A stretch of DNA of 28,548 nt, from the NCBI GenBank assembly GCA_035634255.1, contig DASQDI010000011.1:1-28548 (forward strand). Direction: 5' to 3'. The position numbers were made by a program, and so were the translations under genes. The stretch comes from DATLMR01 sp035634255 (lineage in GTDB: Bacteria > Acidobacteriota > Blastocatellia > UBA7656). Below are positions 8,686 through 16,662 of this stretch, in pieces. The notes below the pieces were generated by a model that saw only the letters and a list, made by a program, of their open reading frames with translations, was not told the origin of the DNA and did not search any database. Numbering within the stretch: position 1 is the stretch's first letter; each line of letters opens with the position of its first letter.

Positions 8686-8722
8686 CGCGGCCCGGCCGCG
8701 AGCGCCGCTCCCACTCTTTTTA
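8686..8722 (+). terminator. Possible terminator after the small membrane protein gene
   Basis: CGCGGCC and GGCCGCG (8686-8700) form a GC-rich palindrome five bases after the stop. A T-run follows at 8717-8721, about 16 bases further on. The distance between stem and T-run is longer than in a classical intrinsic terminator. Confidence 0.4.
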
Positions 8723-8740
8723 TTCTCCGCACCCATCCCT

Positions 8741-8769
8741 TTGACTCTGGACTTTCCCGCCCATAGAAT
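8741..8769 (+). promoter_or_regulatory. Sigma70-type promoter for the DUF885-serpin pair
   Basis: TTGACT (8741-8746), a 17-base spacer and TAGAAT (8764-8769) match the housekeeping consensus well. They lie 48 bases before the GTG of the DUF885 gene. This is among the best promoter-like matches I see in the window. Confidence 0.6.
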
Positions 8770-8817
8770 TTATATAGCTTCTCACGCATGTCGAATACAC
8801 CCTGAACAGGAGGCTCT

Positions 8818-10590
8818 GTGATTCGCAATATAGCCGCTATAGCCATGATTATGATGCTCGCGACCACCCTGATCGGGCAGGTCACATCGTCGGACGAGGT
8901 CTCGAAGAGGCTGCACGCGCTATTCGAGGAGGACTGGGAGTGGCGCTTGCGCGAATACCCGGAGGGGGCCACCTACACGGGCGACAGGCGCTACAACGAC
9001 CGCCTGACCGACCGCTCTTTCGAAGCCATCGAGCGGCGCAAGGCGCACGACCGCGAGATGCTTGAGCGGATTCAGAAGATCGACAGGTCGAAGCTGTCGG
9101 GCCAGGACCTGATCTCCTACGACCTGTTCCTCGAAGACAAAAGGCAGGACGTCGAGGGTCACCGCTTCCCTTTCGAGGTGATGCCGATCAGCCAGATGCA
9201 GGGCATTCAGATCGACTTCCCGCAACTGGTCAGCTCCTCCCCGTTCCGGAACACCAAGGATTATGAGAACTACCTGGCGAGGCTCGCGGCCTTCCCGAAA
9301 GCCATAGATCAGGTGATCGCGCTGATGAGGCGTGGCATAGAGACTAAGTGGGTCCTCCCGGCCGTGCCGCTCCGCACGGTCCCCTCGCAGATCGAAGGCC
9401 AGATCGTGGCCGACGCGACCAAGAGCCCCATCTACCAGCCGTTCGAGTCATTCCCCTCGGACGTGCCGGAGGCCGACCGGGCGAGGCTCGCGGAGGCCGG
9501 CCGGCGCAGCATAAGCGAAGGCGTTATGCCCGCGCTCAGGAAGCTGCTCGCCTTCTTCAAGGACACGTACCTGCCCGCCGCCCGCTCGGATATCAGCGCC
9601 ACCTCGCTGCCCGATGGCGCGGCCTATTACGCCTACATGGTCCGCGCGATGACCACCACTTCTCTCTCCCCTAAGGAGATTCACGAGATCGGGCAGAAGG
9701 AGGTCGCGCGGATCCGCAAGGAGATGGAGGACATCATCAGGCAGGTCGGCTTCAAGGGCTCGTTCCGGGACTTCCTCGCCTTCCTCCGCACGGACGAGCG
9801 CTTCTACTACAAGAAGGCCGAAGACCTCGTCACCGGCTACCGTGACATCGCCAAGCGCGCGGACGGCAAGCTGCCCGAGCTGTTCGCCGAGCTGCCGCGC
9901 ACCCCTTACGGGGTGCGCGAGATCCCCGAGTACGAAGCGCCCGCGCAGACGACCGCCTACTACCTGCAAGGCGCGTCGGACGGCTCGCGCGCGGGCACCT
10001 ACTGGGTCAACACCTACAAGCTCGAAACGCGGCCGAAGTACGAGATGGAGGCGCTCTCGCTGCACGAGTCGGTGCCCGGCCATCACCTCCAGATCTCGCG
10101 CGCGCAGGAGTTGAAGGGGCTGCCGGAATTCAGGCGCAACGCGGGCTACACGGCCTACGTCGAGGGGTGGGCGCTCTACGCCGAGAGCCTCGGCGGGGAC
10201 ATGGGCTTTTACACGGACCCTTACTCGAAGTTCGGGCAGCTCACTTACGAGATGTGGAGGGCGGTCCGCCTCGTGGTCGACACGGGGATGCACTCGATGG
10301 GGTGGACCCGCCAGCAGGCGATTGATTTCATGAAGGACAACGCGGCCAAGACCGAGAACGACATCGTGGTCGAAATAGACAGGTACCTGGTGTGGCCGGG
10401 CCAGGCCCTCGCCTACAAGCTGGGGGCGCTGAAGATCAAGGAACTGCGAGCGAAGGCCCGGCGGGAACTGGGCGACCAATTCGACATACGCAAGTTTCAC
10501 AACGCGGTGCTCGACGACGGCCCGTTGCCGCTCGGCCTGCTCGAAAAGCGGATCGACTTCTGGATCAGCGGGCAAAAAGGGAAGAACTGA
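8818..10590 (+). CDS. DUF885 family exported protein, putative metallopeptidase
   Basis: A 590-residue protein beginning with a hydrophobic signal-like segment (residues 2-20), so probably exported to the periplasm. The C-terminal half has the conserved DUF885 blocks. HESVPGHH at residues 416-423 looks like a zinc-binding site, and EGWALYAE and a WPGQALAYK block follow. DUF885 proteins are regarded as peptidase-like, but their substrates are poorly known. The start is a GTG with a perfect AGGAGG at 8808-8813, only four bases away; no closer in-frame ATG has a site. One base separates its stop from the serpin gene, so the two are surely cotranscribed. The family call is strong; the activity is inferred. 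Confidence 0.88.
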   Translation: MIRNIAAIAMIMMLATTLIGQVTSSDEVSKRLHALFEEDWEWRLREYPEGATYTGDRRYNDRLTDRSFEAIERRKAHDREMLERIQKIDRSKLSGQDLISYDLFLEDKRQDVEGHRFPFEVMPISQMQGIQIDFPQLVSSSPFRNTKDYENYLARLAAFPKAIDQVIALMRRGIETKWVLPAVPLRTVPSQIEGQIVADATKSPIYQPFESFPSDVPEADRARLAEAGRRSISEGVMPALRKLLAFFKDTYLPAARSDISATSLPDGAAYYAYMVRAMTTTSLSPKEIHEIGQKEVARIRKEMEDIIRQVGFKGSFRDFLAFLRTDERFYYKKAEDLVTGYRDIAKRADGKLPELFAELPRTPYGVREIPEYEAPAQTTAYYLQGASDGSRAGTYWVNTYKLETRPKYEMEALSLHESVPGHHLQISRAQELKGLPEFRRNAGYTAYVEGWALYAESLGGDMGFYTDPYSKFGQLTYEMWRAVRLVVDTGMHSMGWTRQQAIDFMKDNAAKTENDIVVEIDRYLVWPGQALAYKLGALKIKELRAKARRELGDQFDIRKFHNAVLDDGPLPLGLLEKRIDFWISGQKGKN

Positions 10591-10591
10591 T

Positions 10592-11902
10592 ATGCGAAAA
10601 AGAAAGTCGCCTCTCTTCGGCACGGCAGGCAGGGCCATCCCCGTCGGGCTCGTGCTGCTCGCTTTAATCGGCTGCTCAAGCGTGGGCATGTCGAACGACA
10701 AACCGGCCTCCCCACTCGCCTCGAACAACAACGGTCCTTCTATGAACGAACCAAACAAGAGCGCGGGCGTCAACGTCGATGGGCGTCTGTCCGCCGCCAA
10801 CACCAGATTCGGCTTCAAGCTCTACTCCGAGATCGGCAAACAGAGCGCGGGCAAAAACGTCTTCGTCTCCCCCGCGTCCGTCGCGCTCGCGCTCGCCATG
10901 ACCTACAACGGCTCGGAGGGCGAGACCAGGCAGGCCATGGCGCGCGGCCTCGAGCTTTCCGGCATGACGCTCGAAGAGATCAACCGGGCCTACTCCGACC
11001 TGCACAAGTCGCTCCTGTCGCTCGACCCGAAGGTGCAGATCGAGGTCGCGAACTCGCTCTGGGGGAGGAAGGAGGTGAGCTTCAGGGCGGAATTCCTTCA
11101 GCGCACGAAGGAGTTTTATAACGCGGAGGTCTCGGCGCTCGACTTCAACGACCCTTCCGCGCCCTCGACCATCAACGACTGGGTGAAGAAGAAGACGCAC
11201 GACAAGATAAGCAAGATCGTGGACCAGATCAGTCAGGACTCGATCCTGTTCCTCATCAACGCGATCTACTTCAAGGGCAAGTGGGCCGACGAGTTCGAGA
11301 AGGCCAACACTTCGGAGCAGGACTTCACGCTCGCGAGCGGCGCGGTGAAAAAGCACCCGATGATGTCGCGGACTGGGAGGTACCCATACCTGAAGGGCAA
11401 AAACTTTCAGGCCATCGGCCTGCCCTACGGGAACAAGCGCGTGAGCATGTACGTGTTCCTGCCCGAGAAAGGGACGGGCCTCGAAGACTTCCTCAAGGGG
11501 ATGGACGGCCAGACATGGGACGGCTGGATGTCTCAGTTCAAAGAGACGAAGGGCGACATAGTCCTGCCGCGCTTCAAGCTCGATTACGAGATAACGCTCA
11601 ACGACGCGCTCTCGGGGATGGGGATGGGCGTGGCCTTCGAGCCGGACCGCGCGGACTTTTCGGGCATGCTGCAGACGGGGCAGCGCGCCTTCATCAGCGG
11701 CGTCAAGCACAAGACCTTCGTCGAAGTGAATGAAGAAGGGACCGAGGCCGCCGCGGTCACTTCGGTAGAGGTGCAGACGACCTCCGCCCGGATCGAGCGC
11801 GACACCTTCAGGATGGTCGTGGACCGCCCCTTCTTCTGCGCCATCAGGGACAATCAAACGGGGACCATTCTGTTCATGGGCTCCATAAACGAGCCGATGT
11901 GA
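10592..11902 (+). CDS. Lipoprotein serpin (serine protease inhibitor)
   Basis: Serpins trap serine or cysteine proteases by an irreversible conformational change. The 436-residue protein starts with a basic N-terminus and a lipobox LIGC with Cys28, then an Asn/Ser-rich linker to about residue 65, so it should be membrane-anchored outside the cytoplasm. The core has the serpin blocks (for example NAIYFKGKW) and ends with PFFCAIRDNQTGTILFMG. The hinge EEGTEAAAVT (residues 381-390) has the small residues needed for loop insertion, which indicates an inhibitory serpin. Counting from the hinge as in alpha-1-antitrypsin puts Thr397-Ser398 at P1-P1'. It follows the DUF885 gene by one base. The target protease is unknown. 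Confidence 0.93.
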   Translation: MRKRKSPLFGTAGRAIPVGLVLLALIGCSSVGMSNDKPASPLASNNNGPSMNEPNKSAGVNVDGRLSAANTRFGFKLYSEIGKQSAGKNVFVSPASVALALAMTYNGSEGETRQAMARGLELSGMTLEEINRAYSDLHKSLLSLDPKVQIEVANSLWGRKEVSFRAEFLQRTKEFYNAEVSALDFNDPSAPSTINDWVKKKTHDKISKIVDQISQDSILFLINAIYFKGKWADEFEKANTSEQDFTLASGAVKKHPMMSRTGRYPYLKGKNFQAIGLPYGNKRVSMYVFLPEKGTGLEDFLKGMDGQTWDGWMSQFKETKGDIVLPRFKLDYEITLNDALSGMGMGVAFEPDRADFSGMLQTGQRAFISGVKHKTFVEVNEEGTEAAAVTSVEVQTTSARIERDTFRMVVDRPFFCAIRDNQTGTILFMGSINEPM

Positions 11903-11924
11903 GTCAGGGGCCGGCGGCCGGGGG

Positions 11925-11948
11925 TCGGGGGCCAGTGATGGCCCCCGA
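11925..11948 (+). terminator. GC-rich hairpin after the serpin gene
   Basis: TCGGGGGCC (11925-11933) and GGCCCCCGA (11940-11948) form a perfect 9-bp stem with a six-base loop, 22 bases after the serpin stop. It is followed by GGTTTCGG rather than a long T-run, so efficient intrinsic termination is uncertain. It sits inside a repeat-rich spacer (11903-12034). Confidence 0.5.
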
Positions 11949-12055
11949 GGTTTCGGCTTACTCGGAAGGGATTCTATAAAGAGAGTCTCGAATCATTCAC
12001 GCGCCTGTTCACTCCCTGACTCCCGGCCCCTGACCACTGACCCCTTAGGAGACCA

Positions 12056-15000
12056 ATGCTTCCATCCAGAAATCCCTTCAGAAACCTGCTTGCCTGCGCC
12101 CTCGCGTTCTCGCTGCTGGCGGCGCAAGGGCTGGCCATCTCCGCCGCGCAGGCGGGGAGCGCCGCGGCCCTCCCCTACTACGCCGAGCCTTCGATATCGC
12201 CCGACCGGTCGGAGATAGCTTTCGTCTCCGGGGGGGACATCTGGACCGTCCCGTCCGCCGGCGGGGAGGCTCGCCTCCTCGTCTCTCACCCGGCGAACGA
12301 GTCGCGCCCGGTCTACTCGCCCGACGGGCGGCGCATCGCTTTCGTCTCGGGCCGCTCGGGTAACGGAGACATCTACGTCCTCACGTTCGACACGGGCGAG
12401 ATCAGGCGTCTGACTTTCGACGACGGCCTCGACCAGCTCGATGGCTGGTCGCGCGACGGCCGGTGGTTATATTTTTCTTCGACCACCAGAGACATCGCGA
12501 GCATGAACGACCTCTTCCGCGTAAGCGTCGATGGCGGCACGCCCATGCAGGTCAGCTCGGACCGCTACGTGAACGAGTTCTTCTCCGCCTCTTCACCCGA
12601 CGACACGACGCTCGCCTTCACCGCGCGCGGCATCAGTTCCGCGCAGTGGTGGCGCAAAGGGCACAGCCACATCGACGAGTCTGAGATATGGCTTATGCGC
12701 GGCAACTCGACATCCGGCTACGAGAGGGTCACCGAGCGCGGGGCGAAGGAGATGTGGCCGATGTGGGGCGCGGACGGAGGCAGCATCTTTTATGTGTCGG
12801 ACCGCGGCGGGGCTCAAAATATCTGGGCGAGGCCGCTCAAGGGCGCGGCGCGGCAGGTGACGAAATTCAAAGACGGGCGCGTGCTCTGGCCCAGCATCTC
12901 GTACGACGGCCGCGCCATAGTGTTCGAAAGAGACTTCCGCATCTGGAAGCTCGACACGGCGAGCGGGCAGGCGGGCGAAGTCCCGATCACGCGGAGGGGT
13001 GCGCCGGCGGGCCCTTCGGTCGAGCACCTCTCACTCTCCGCGCAGATTCAGGAGATGGCGCTTTCGCCCGACGGCAAGAAGATCGCCTTCGTGGTGCGGG
13101 GCGAAATCTTCGCCGCGCCGGCCAAGGAGGGGGGGGACGCGGCGCGGATCACGAGGAGCGCGGCGGGCGAGTATCAGGTGACGTGGTCCCCGGATAGCCG
13201 CCGCCTCGCCTACGTCTCCGAGCGCGAAGGCACCCCGCACCTTTACCTCTACGACTTCGGCACCGGCGCGGAGACGCAGCTTACGCGGGACCGGCTCCCG
13301 GACGCGACCCCGCGCTTTTCGCCCGACGGGAAGATGCTCGCGTTCGAAAGGGACGCGCGCGAGTTGCGCGTGCTCGATATGGAGAGGAGGCAGGAGCGCG
13401 CGGTCGCGACGGGCATTTTCGAGCGCGCGCCTCTGGTCCCCGACAGGCCCTACGTCTGGTCGCCCGACAGCCGGTGGATCGCCTTCATGTCGGTGAGCGG
13501 CAAACAATTCAAGAACGTCCACGTGGTCCCCGCGTCCGGAGGGGCGGCCCGCCCCGTCAGCTTCCTCGCCAACGCTTTCAGCAACACGCTCTCCTGGAGC
13601 CCGGACGGGACGTACATACTCTTCGACACGAGCCAGCGCACGGAGGACAGCCAGCTCGCGCGGGTCGACCTGCTCCCGCGAACCCCGAGGTTCCGCGAAG
13701 ACCAGTTCCGCGACCTCTTCAAAGAAGAGCCCCCGCGCTCCCTGACCCCCAACACGCTGCGGCAGGAGAATCGCCCGCCCGCGACCGAGCCGCAGGCCCC
13801 GGCCCCCGCCGCAACGCCCCCCGCGACTCCGCCCGCGACGGAAGAGTCCAGGAGGCCCGGACCGAGGCCCGTCGAGATAGTCTTCGAAGACGTGCGCACG
13901 AGGCTGAGCCTCCTTCCCGTCGGGGTCGATGTGGTCTACCACGCCATCAGCCCGGACGGGAAACAGGCGCTCATGATCGCGGGCGCGGCGGGCCAGTTCA
14001 ACCTTTATGTTTACTCTCTGGACGAGCTGTCGAAAGACCCGCCCGTGGCCCGGCAGATCACCTCGACCCCCGGCTCCAAGGGCGACGCGCAGTTCACCCC
14101 GGACGGCAAGGAGGTCTATTACCTTGAGCAGGGGCGCATCAACGTCGTCCCGCTCGACACGCGACAGGCGCGGCCCGTGTCGGTGACCGCGGAGATGAAT
14201 GTCGATTTCTCGGAAGAGAAGGTCGAGGTCTTCAATCAGGCATGGTCTTACCTGCGCGATCACTTCTACGACCCGGACCACCACGGGATCGACTGGCAGG
14301 CGGTCCGCGCGACCTACGCGCCGCGCGTCCACGGCGCGCGGACTCCCGAAGAAATGCGCAGGGTGCTTCAGTTGATGGTGGGCGAGTTGAATGCGTCGCA
14401 CCTCGGAGTCAGCGCCCCGTCTGCCGCGTTCCAGACTTCGACCGGGCGGCTCGGGCTGAGGTTCGACCGCATGGAGTACGAGGCCAGCGGGCGTTTGAAA
14501 GTTACGGAAGTGATCCCTTTGAGCCCGGCGGCGCTCGCGGGCAACATAAAGGTCGGGGACTACCTGCTCGCGGTCGATGGCACGCGGATGGACGCGAGGA
14601 CGAACCTCGACGAGCAGCTCAACTACAAAATAAATCGCCGCGTGGTGCTCACCGTCGCCTCGGCTCCGGGCGGGGCGGGCAGGCGCGAGGTGGCAGTGCT
14701 GCCGGTCAACTCCGCGACCGAGAAGGGGCTGCTCTACCGCAAGTGGGTCGAAGATAATCGCGCTTACGTCGCGCGGGCCAGCAACGGGCGGCTCGGCTAC
14801 GTTCACATGTTCGACATGTCGTCGGCTTCGCTCGCGCAGTTGCACATCGACCTCGATTCGGAGAACCACATGCGCGACGGGGTGGTCATCGACATCCGCA
14901 ACAACAACGGCGGGTTCGTGAACGTCTACGCGATTGACATATTCGCGCGGCGCGGCTACCTGAACATGACTCAGCGCGGCTTCCCCACCGCCCCCGCGCG

Positions 15001-15379
15001 CAACGTGCTGGGCCAGAGGGCGCTCGAGTCCCCGACGATCCTCATCACGAATCAGCATTCGCTCTCCGACGCCGAAGACTTCACCGAAGGCTACCGCGCG
15101 CTGAAGCTCGGGCAGGTGGTGGGCGAGCCGACGGCCGGCTGGATCATCTACACCTGGAACGTGTCTTTGATTGACGGCTCGTCCCTCCGGCTCCCGCGCG
15201 CGAAGATCACCACGAGAGAGGGGACGAACATGGAGCTTAACCCGCGGCAGGTGGACATCCCCGTCACTCGCCCGGTGGGCGAGACCTACACGGGCCGCGA
15301 CAGCCAGCTCGACGCGGCGGTCAGAGAACTCCTGAAACAGCTCGGCGGCCGGGACGCGAGCAATCCGGCGAGGCAGTGA
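12056..15379 (+). CDS. Tricorn-type protease (S41 family, beta-propeller plus PDZ)
   Basis: A 1107-residue protein. Residues 1-33 form a signal peptide ending near AQAGSA, so it is exported. Residues about 40-540 contain many WD40-like/Tricorn propeller repeats (SPDGRRIAFVS, SPDSRRLAYVS). A Pro/Ala-rich linker lies around 560-600. The catalytic part has a candidate His782 in NASHLGV and a PDZ domain about 800-890. The nucleophile Ser1004 with Asp1005 lies in SLSDAEDF, and Glu1060 is a likely third member, a spacing close to archaeal Tricorn. Tricorn enzymes degrade peptides. AGGAG at 12047-12051 supports the start. The adjacent serpin could in principle restrain a protease, but Tricorn is not a known serpin target. 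A weak TATAAA at 11975 may be its -10. Confidence 0.93.
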   Translation: MLPSRNPFRNLLACALAFSLLAAQGLAISAAQAGSAAALPYYAEPSISPDRSEIAFVSGGDIWTVPSAGGEARLLVSHPANESRPVYSPDGRRIAFVSGRSGNGDIYVLTFDTGEIRRLTFDDGLDQLDGWSRDGRWLYFSSTTRDIASMNDLFRVSVDGGTPMQVSSDRYVNEFFSASSPDDTTLAFTARGISSAQWWRKGHSHIDESEIWLMRGNSTSGYERVTERGAKEMWPMWGADGGSIFYVSDRGGAQNIWARPLKGAARQVTKFKDGRVLWPSISYDGRAIVFERDFRIWKLDTASGQAGEVPITRRGAPAGPSVEHLSLSAQIQEMALSPDGKKIAFVVRGEIFAAPAKEGGDAARITRSAAGEYQVTWSPDSRRLAYVSEREGTPHLYLYDFGTGAETQLTRDRLPDATPRFSPDGKMLAFERDARELRVLDMERRQERAVATGIFERAPLVPDRPYVWSPDSRWIAFMSVSGKQFKNVHVVPASGGAARPVSFLANAFSNTLSWSPDGTYILFDTSQRTEDSQLARVDLLPRTPRFREDQFRDLFKEEPPRSLTPNTLRQENRPPATEPQAPAPAATPPATPPATEESRRPGPRPVEIVFEDVRTRLSLLPVGVDVVYHAISPDGKQALMIAGAAGQFNLYVYSLDELSKDPPVARQITSTPGSKGDAQFTPDGKEVYYLEQGRINVVPLDTRQARPVSVTAEMNVDFSEEKVEVFNQAWSYLRDHFYDPDHHGIDWQAVRATYAPRVHGARTPEEMRRVLQLMVGELNASHLGVSAPSAAFQTSTGRLGLRFDRMEYEASGRLKVTEVIPLSPAALAGNIKVGDYLLAVDGTRMDARTNLDEQLNYKINRRVVLTVASAPGGAGRREVAVLPVNSATEKGLLYRKWVEDNRAYVARASNGRLGYVHMFDMSSASLAQLHIDLDSENHMRDGVVIDIRNNNGGFVNVYAIDIFARRGYLNMTQRGFPTAPARNVLGQRALESPTILITNQHSLSDAEDFTEGYRALKLGQVVGEPTAGWIIYTWNVSLIDGSSLRLPRAKITTREGTNMELNPRQVDIPVTRPVGETYTGRDSQLDAAVRELLKQLGGRDASNPARQ

Positions 15380-15425
15380 CCTGCGTAATACAGACCGTCG
15401 GTAAAAAATAAGGAGAATCGAAAGC

Positions 15426-15812
15426 ATGGCATCAGAGAACATAAGGCAGACCGTGGCCGATTACTTCGCGGCCATAAGAGCGATGGACGTGGACGCATGG
15501 CTCGCCACGTTCGCGGAGAACGCCGTCAGCAACGACCCCGTGGGCGCGCCTCCCATCGAAGGGCACTCGGGGCTGCGGGCATTCTTCGAAGGCATAGCCG
15601 GGGCCTTCGAGAAGGTCGAGATGTTTGAAGACTCGGTCTTCGTGTCGGGGGACAGCGCGGCGGTGAAATGGACCGGGCGCGGGACCGGCAAGAACGGGCG
15701 CAACGTCATCTTCGAAGGCATCGACGTGTTCGAGATGAACGCGGACAACAGGATTCAACGGGTCTGGGGCTACTGGGACCCGGCGGCCATGATGTCCGAG
15801 CTGATGGGGTAA
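15426..15812 (+). CDS. SnoaL/NTF2-like domain protein
   Basis: A 128-residue single-domain protein with the NTF2/SnoaL pattern: an N-terminal helix (IRQTVADYFAAIRAMDVDAW), then LATFAENAVSNDPVG, a helix over GLRAFFEGI, and beta strands ending in IDVFEMNADNRIQRVWGYWD. The family folds as a cone with a pocket and covers isomerases, polyketide cyclases and many proteins of unknown function; no specific catalytic set can be named here. No signal peptide is visible. AAGGAG at 15410-15415 supports the ATG. It lies 46 bases after the Tricorn gene and is followed by a large hairpin. Confidence 0.8.
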   Translation: MASENIRQTVADYFAAIRAMDVDAWLATFAENAVSNDPVGAPPIEGHSGLRAFFEGIAGAFEKVEMFEDSVFVSGDSAAVKWTGRGTGKNGRNVIFEGIDVFEMNADNRIQRVWGYWDPAAMMSELMG

Positions 15813-15820
15813 AGAGTAAA

Positions 15821-15904
15821 GCTCCCCGCGCCCGGTGGCCCATCGGGCGGCAGGCCGGTCAGGATCACGGGTCTGCCGCCCGGCGGGTCCGCCGGCGCGG
15901 GAGC
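15821..15904. terminator. Compound stem-loop between convergent genes
   Basis: An outer pair, GCTCCCCGCGCC (15821-15832) with GGCGCGGGAGC (15894-15904), encloses a perfect inner 10-bp pair, CGGGCGGCAG (15844-15853) with CTGCCGCCCG (15873-15882). The structure fills almost the whole space between the NTF2-like gene and the minus-strand gene ending at 15914. It is probably a bidirectional terminator, although no T-run follows either side. Confidence 0.55.
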
Positions 15905-15913
15905 ATGCGGAAG

Positions 15914-16306
15914 TCACGCTAACGAATCGGGCCAGGCGATCTCTCTCAGAAGCCTCGACCCCCACGGGCACCACCTGTCGTCGGGCAGGAATGCCCCCCC
16001 GACCTCGTCGAGGTGCTCCTCCACGTACCTTATCGCCGAATCGCACACCTCTATCGCGAACTCGAAAAACTCTATCGACTCCGGGTCATAGTGAAAACTC
16101 CAGTCCGGGTTGTAAGGGGCCGGGCTCTTCAAGATGATCCCTGTCACGTGAACCTGATGCTTCTCCCTCCCGCTGAGAATGTCCCTCGCGTGCCGAATCT
16201 TTTCGGGGTCGGTGAGTTTAAAGACGAAGGTCTCGGGGGCGGGAGGCGAGTCAAACACGAAATAGGCGGCACGGGAGCCGGTGCTTTCCTGATCCTGTTT
16301 CTCCAT
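15914..16306 (-). CDS. Conserved hypothetical protein, BP74-like domain
   Basis: A 130-residue acidic protein without signal peptide or membrane segment. Its conserved-looking core has FVFKLTDPEKIRHARDILSG, then VTGIILKSPAPYNPDWSFHY, IEFFEFAIEVCDSAIRYVEE and finally DDRWCPWGSRLL. I recall this arrangement from small bacterial proteins related to the N-terminal domain of the Dictyostelium calmodulin-binding protein BP74; the match is from memory. No function is known to me for the bacterial forms. The frame is open to a TTG at 16324, but AAGGAG at 16313-16318 lies inside that extension and six bases before the ATG at 16306, which decides the start. It is the only minus-strand gene in the first 26 kb. 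Confidence 0.75.
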   Translation of the reverse strand: MEKQDQESTGSRAAYFVFDSPPAPETFVFKLTDPEKIRHARDILSGREKHQVHVTGIILKSPAPYNPDWSFHYDPESIEFFEFAIEVCDSAIRYVEEHLDEVGGAFLPDDRWCPWGSRLLREIAWPDSLA

Positions 16307-16366
16307 GATGTTCTCCTTTCTCAAAGGATCGGCGGGCGATCACCTCGGATAGGTCTTCGCCAACGG

Positions 16367-16402
16367 GCCTGACCCCGCGCGTCGCCGGCGGGGCGGTTAG
16401 GC
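16367..16402. repeat. Imperfect palindrome ending in GTTAGGC
   Basis: GCCTGACCCCGC (16367-16378) pairs with GCGGGG plus GTTAGGC (16388-16393 and 16396-16402) with one G-T pair and a short bulge around a nine-base loop. The end boxes resemble integron core sites, but the total of 36 bases is shorter than known attC sites. It may also simply be a terminator or regulatory hairpin. Confidence 0.4.
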
Positions 16403-16543
16403 GGAGCTATACTAAACCGGATTGCGTGCTCGGGAGAGCGCGGTTGTAGGTTCGAGACACGCCTGTTTTACAAAGAGTCATTCGTGCCCGATCTCTGCGG
16501 CGAGTGGGTTATACCACATGTACCGGGCCGCTTCAATAAGGTG

Positions 16544-16580
16544 TTATACGCCGCGCCTAACCTTTAAGGGGGGCGTATAA
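16544..16580. repeat. 9-bp inverted repeat overlapping a TATAAT box
   Basis: TTATACGCC (16544-16552) and GGCGTATAA (16572-16580) are perfect complements separated by 19 bases that contain GCCTAAC. The right arm overlaps the -10-like TATAAT, so this could be an operator for the AsmA-like gene as well as a structural repeat. Confidence 0.4.
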
Positions 16581-16662
16581 TTCGCGCGCCCCGCTTGCGC
16601 GAGCCGCCGTGCGCAAAGTAGCATATATGCGTGGCTCGCTTTGATGTTCTGTGAGAGGACAA

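Larger units (their letters stand above)
16307..16662. other. Divergent intergenic region, no gene seen
   Basis: These 356 bases lie between the divergently transcribed BP74-like and AsmA-like genes, so promoters for both are expected. A perfect TATAAT is at 16576-16581 on the plus strand but has no recognisable -35 at normal spacing. Other TTATAC-like boxes occur at 16509 and 16544. Two palindromes are described separately. A stretch around 16430-16470 looks faintly tRNA-like (GGTTCGAGAC) but does not fold as a tRNA. Confidence 0.5.

Noticed and set aside
13031..15442. Very long minus-strand open frame opposite the Tricorn gene
   Set aside because: It is Arg/Ala/Pro/Val-rich shadow coding caused by high GC in the opposite frame and has no ribosome site or recognisable domain.
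16430..16475. tRNA-like text (GCTCGGGAGAGC followed by GGTTCGAGAC) in the divergent intergenic region
   Set aside because: The T-arm flanks do not pair, there is no anticodon arm at the right spacing and no acceptor stem, so it is not a tRNA gene.
16576..16581. Perfect TATAAT as a promoter for the AsmA-like gene
   Set aside because: No -35-like box exists at 15-19 bases spacing. It is kept only as part of the intergenic description.
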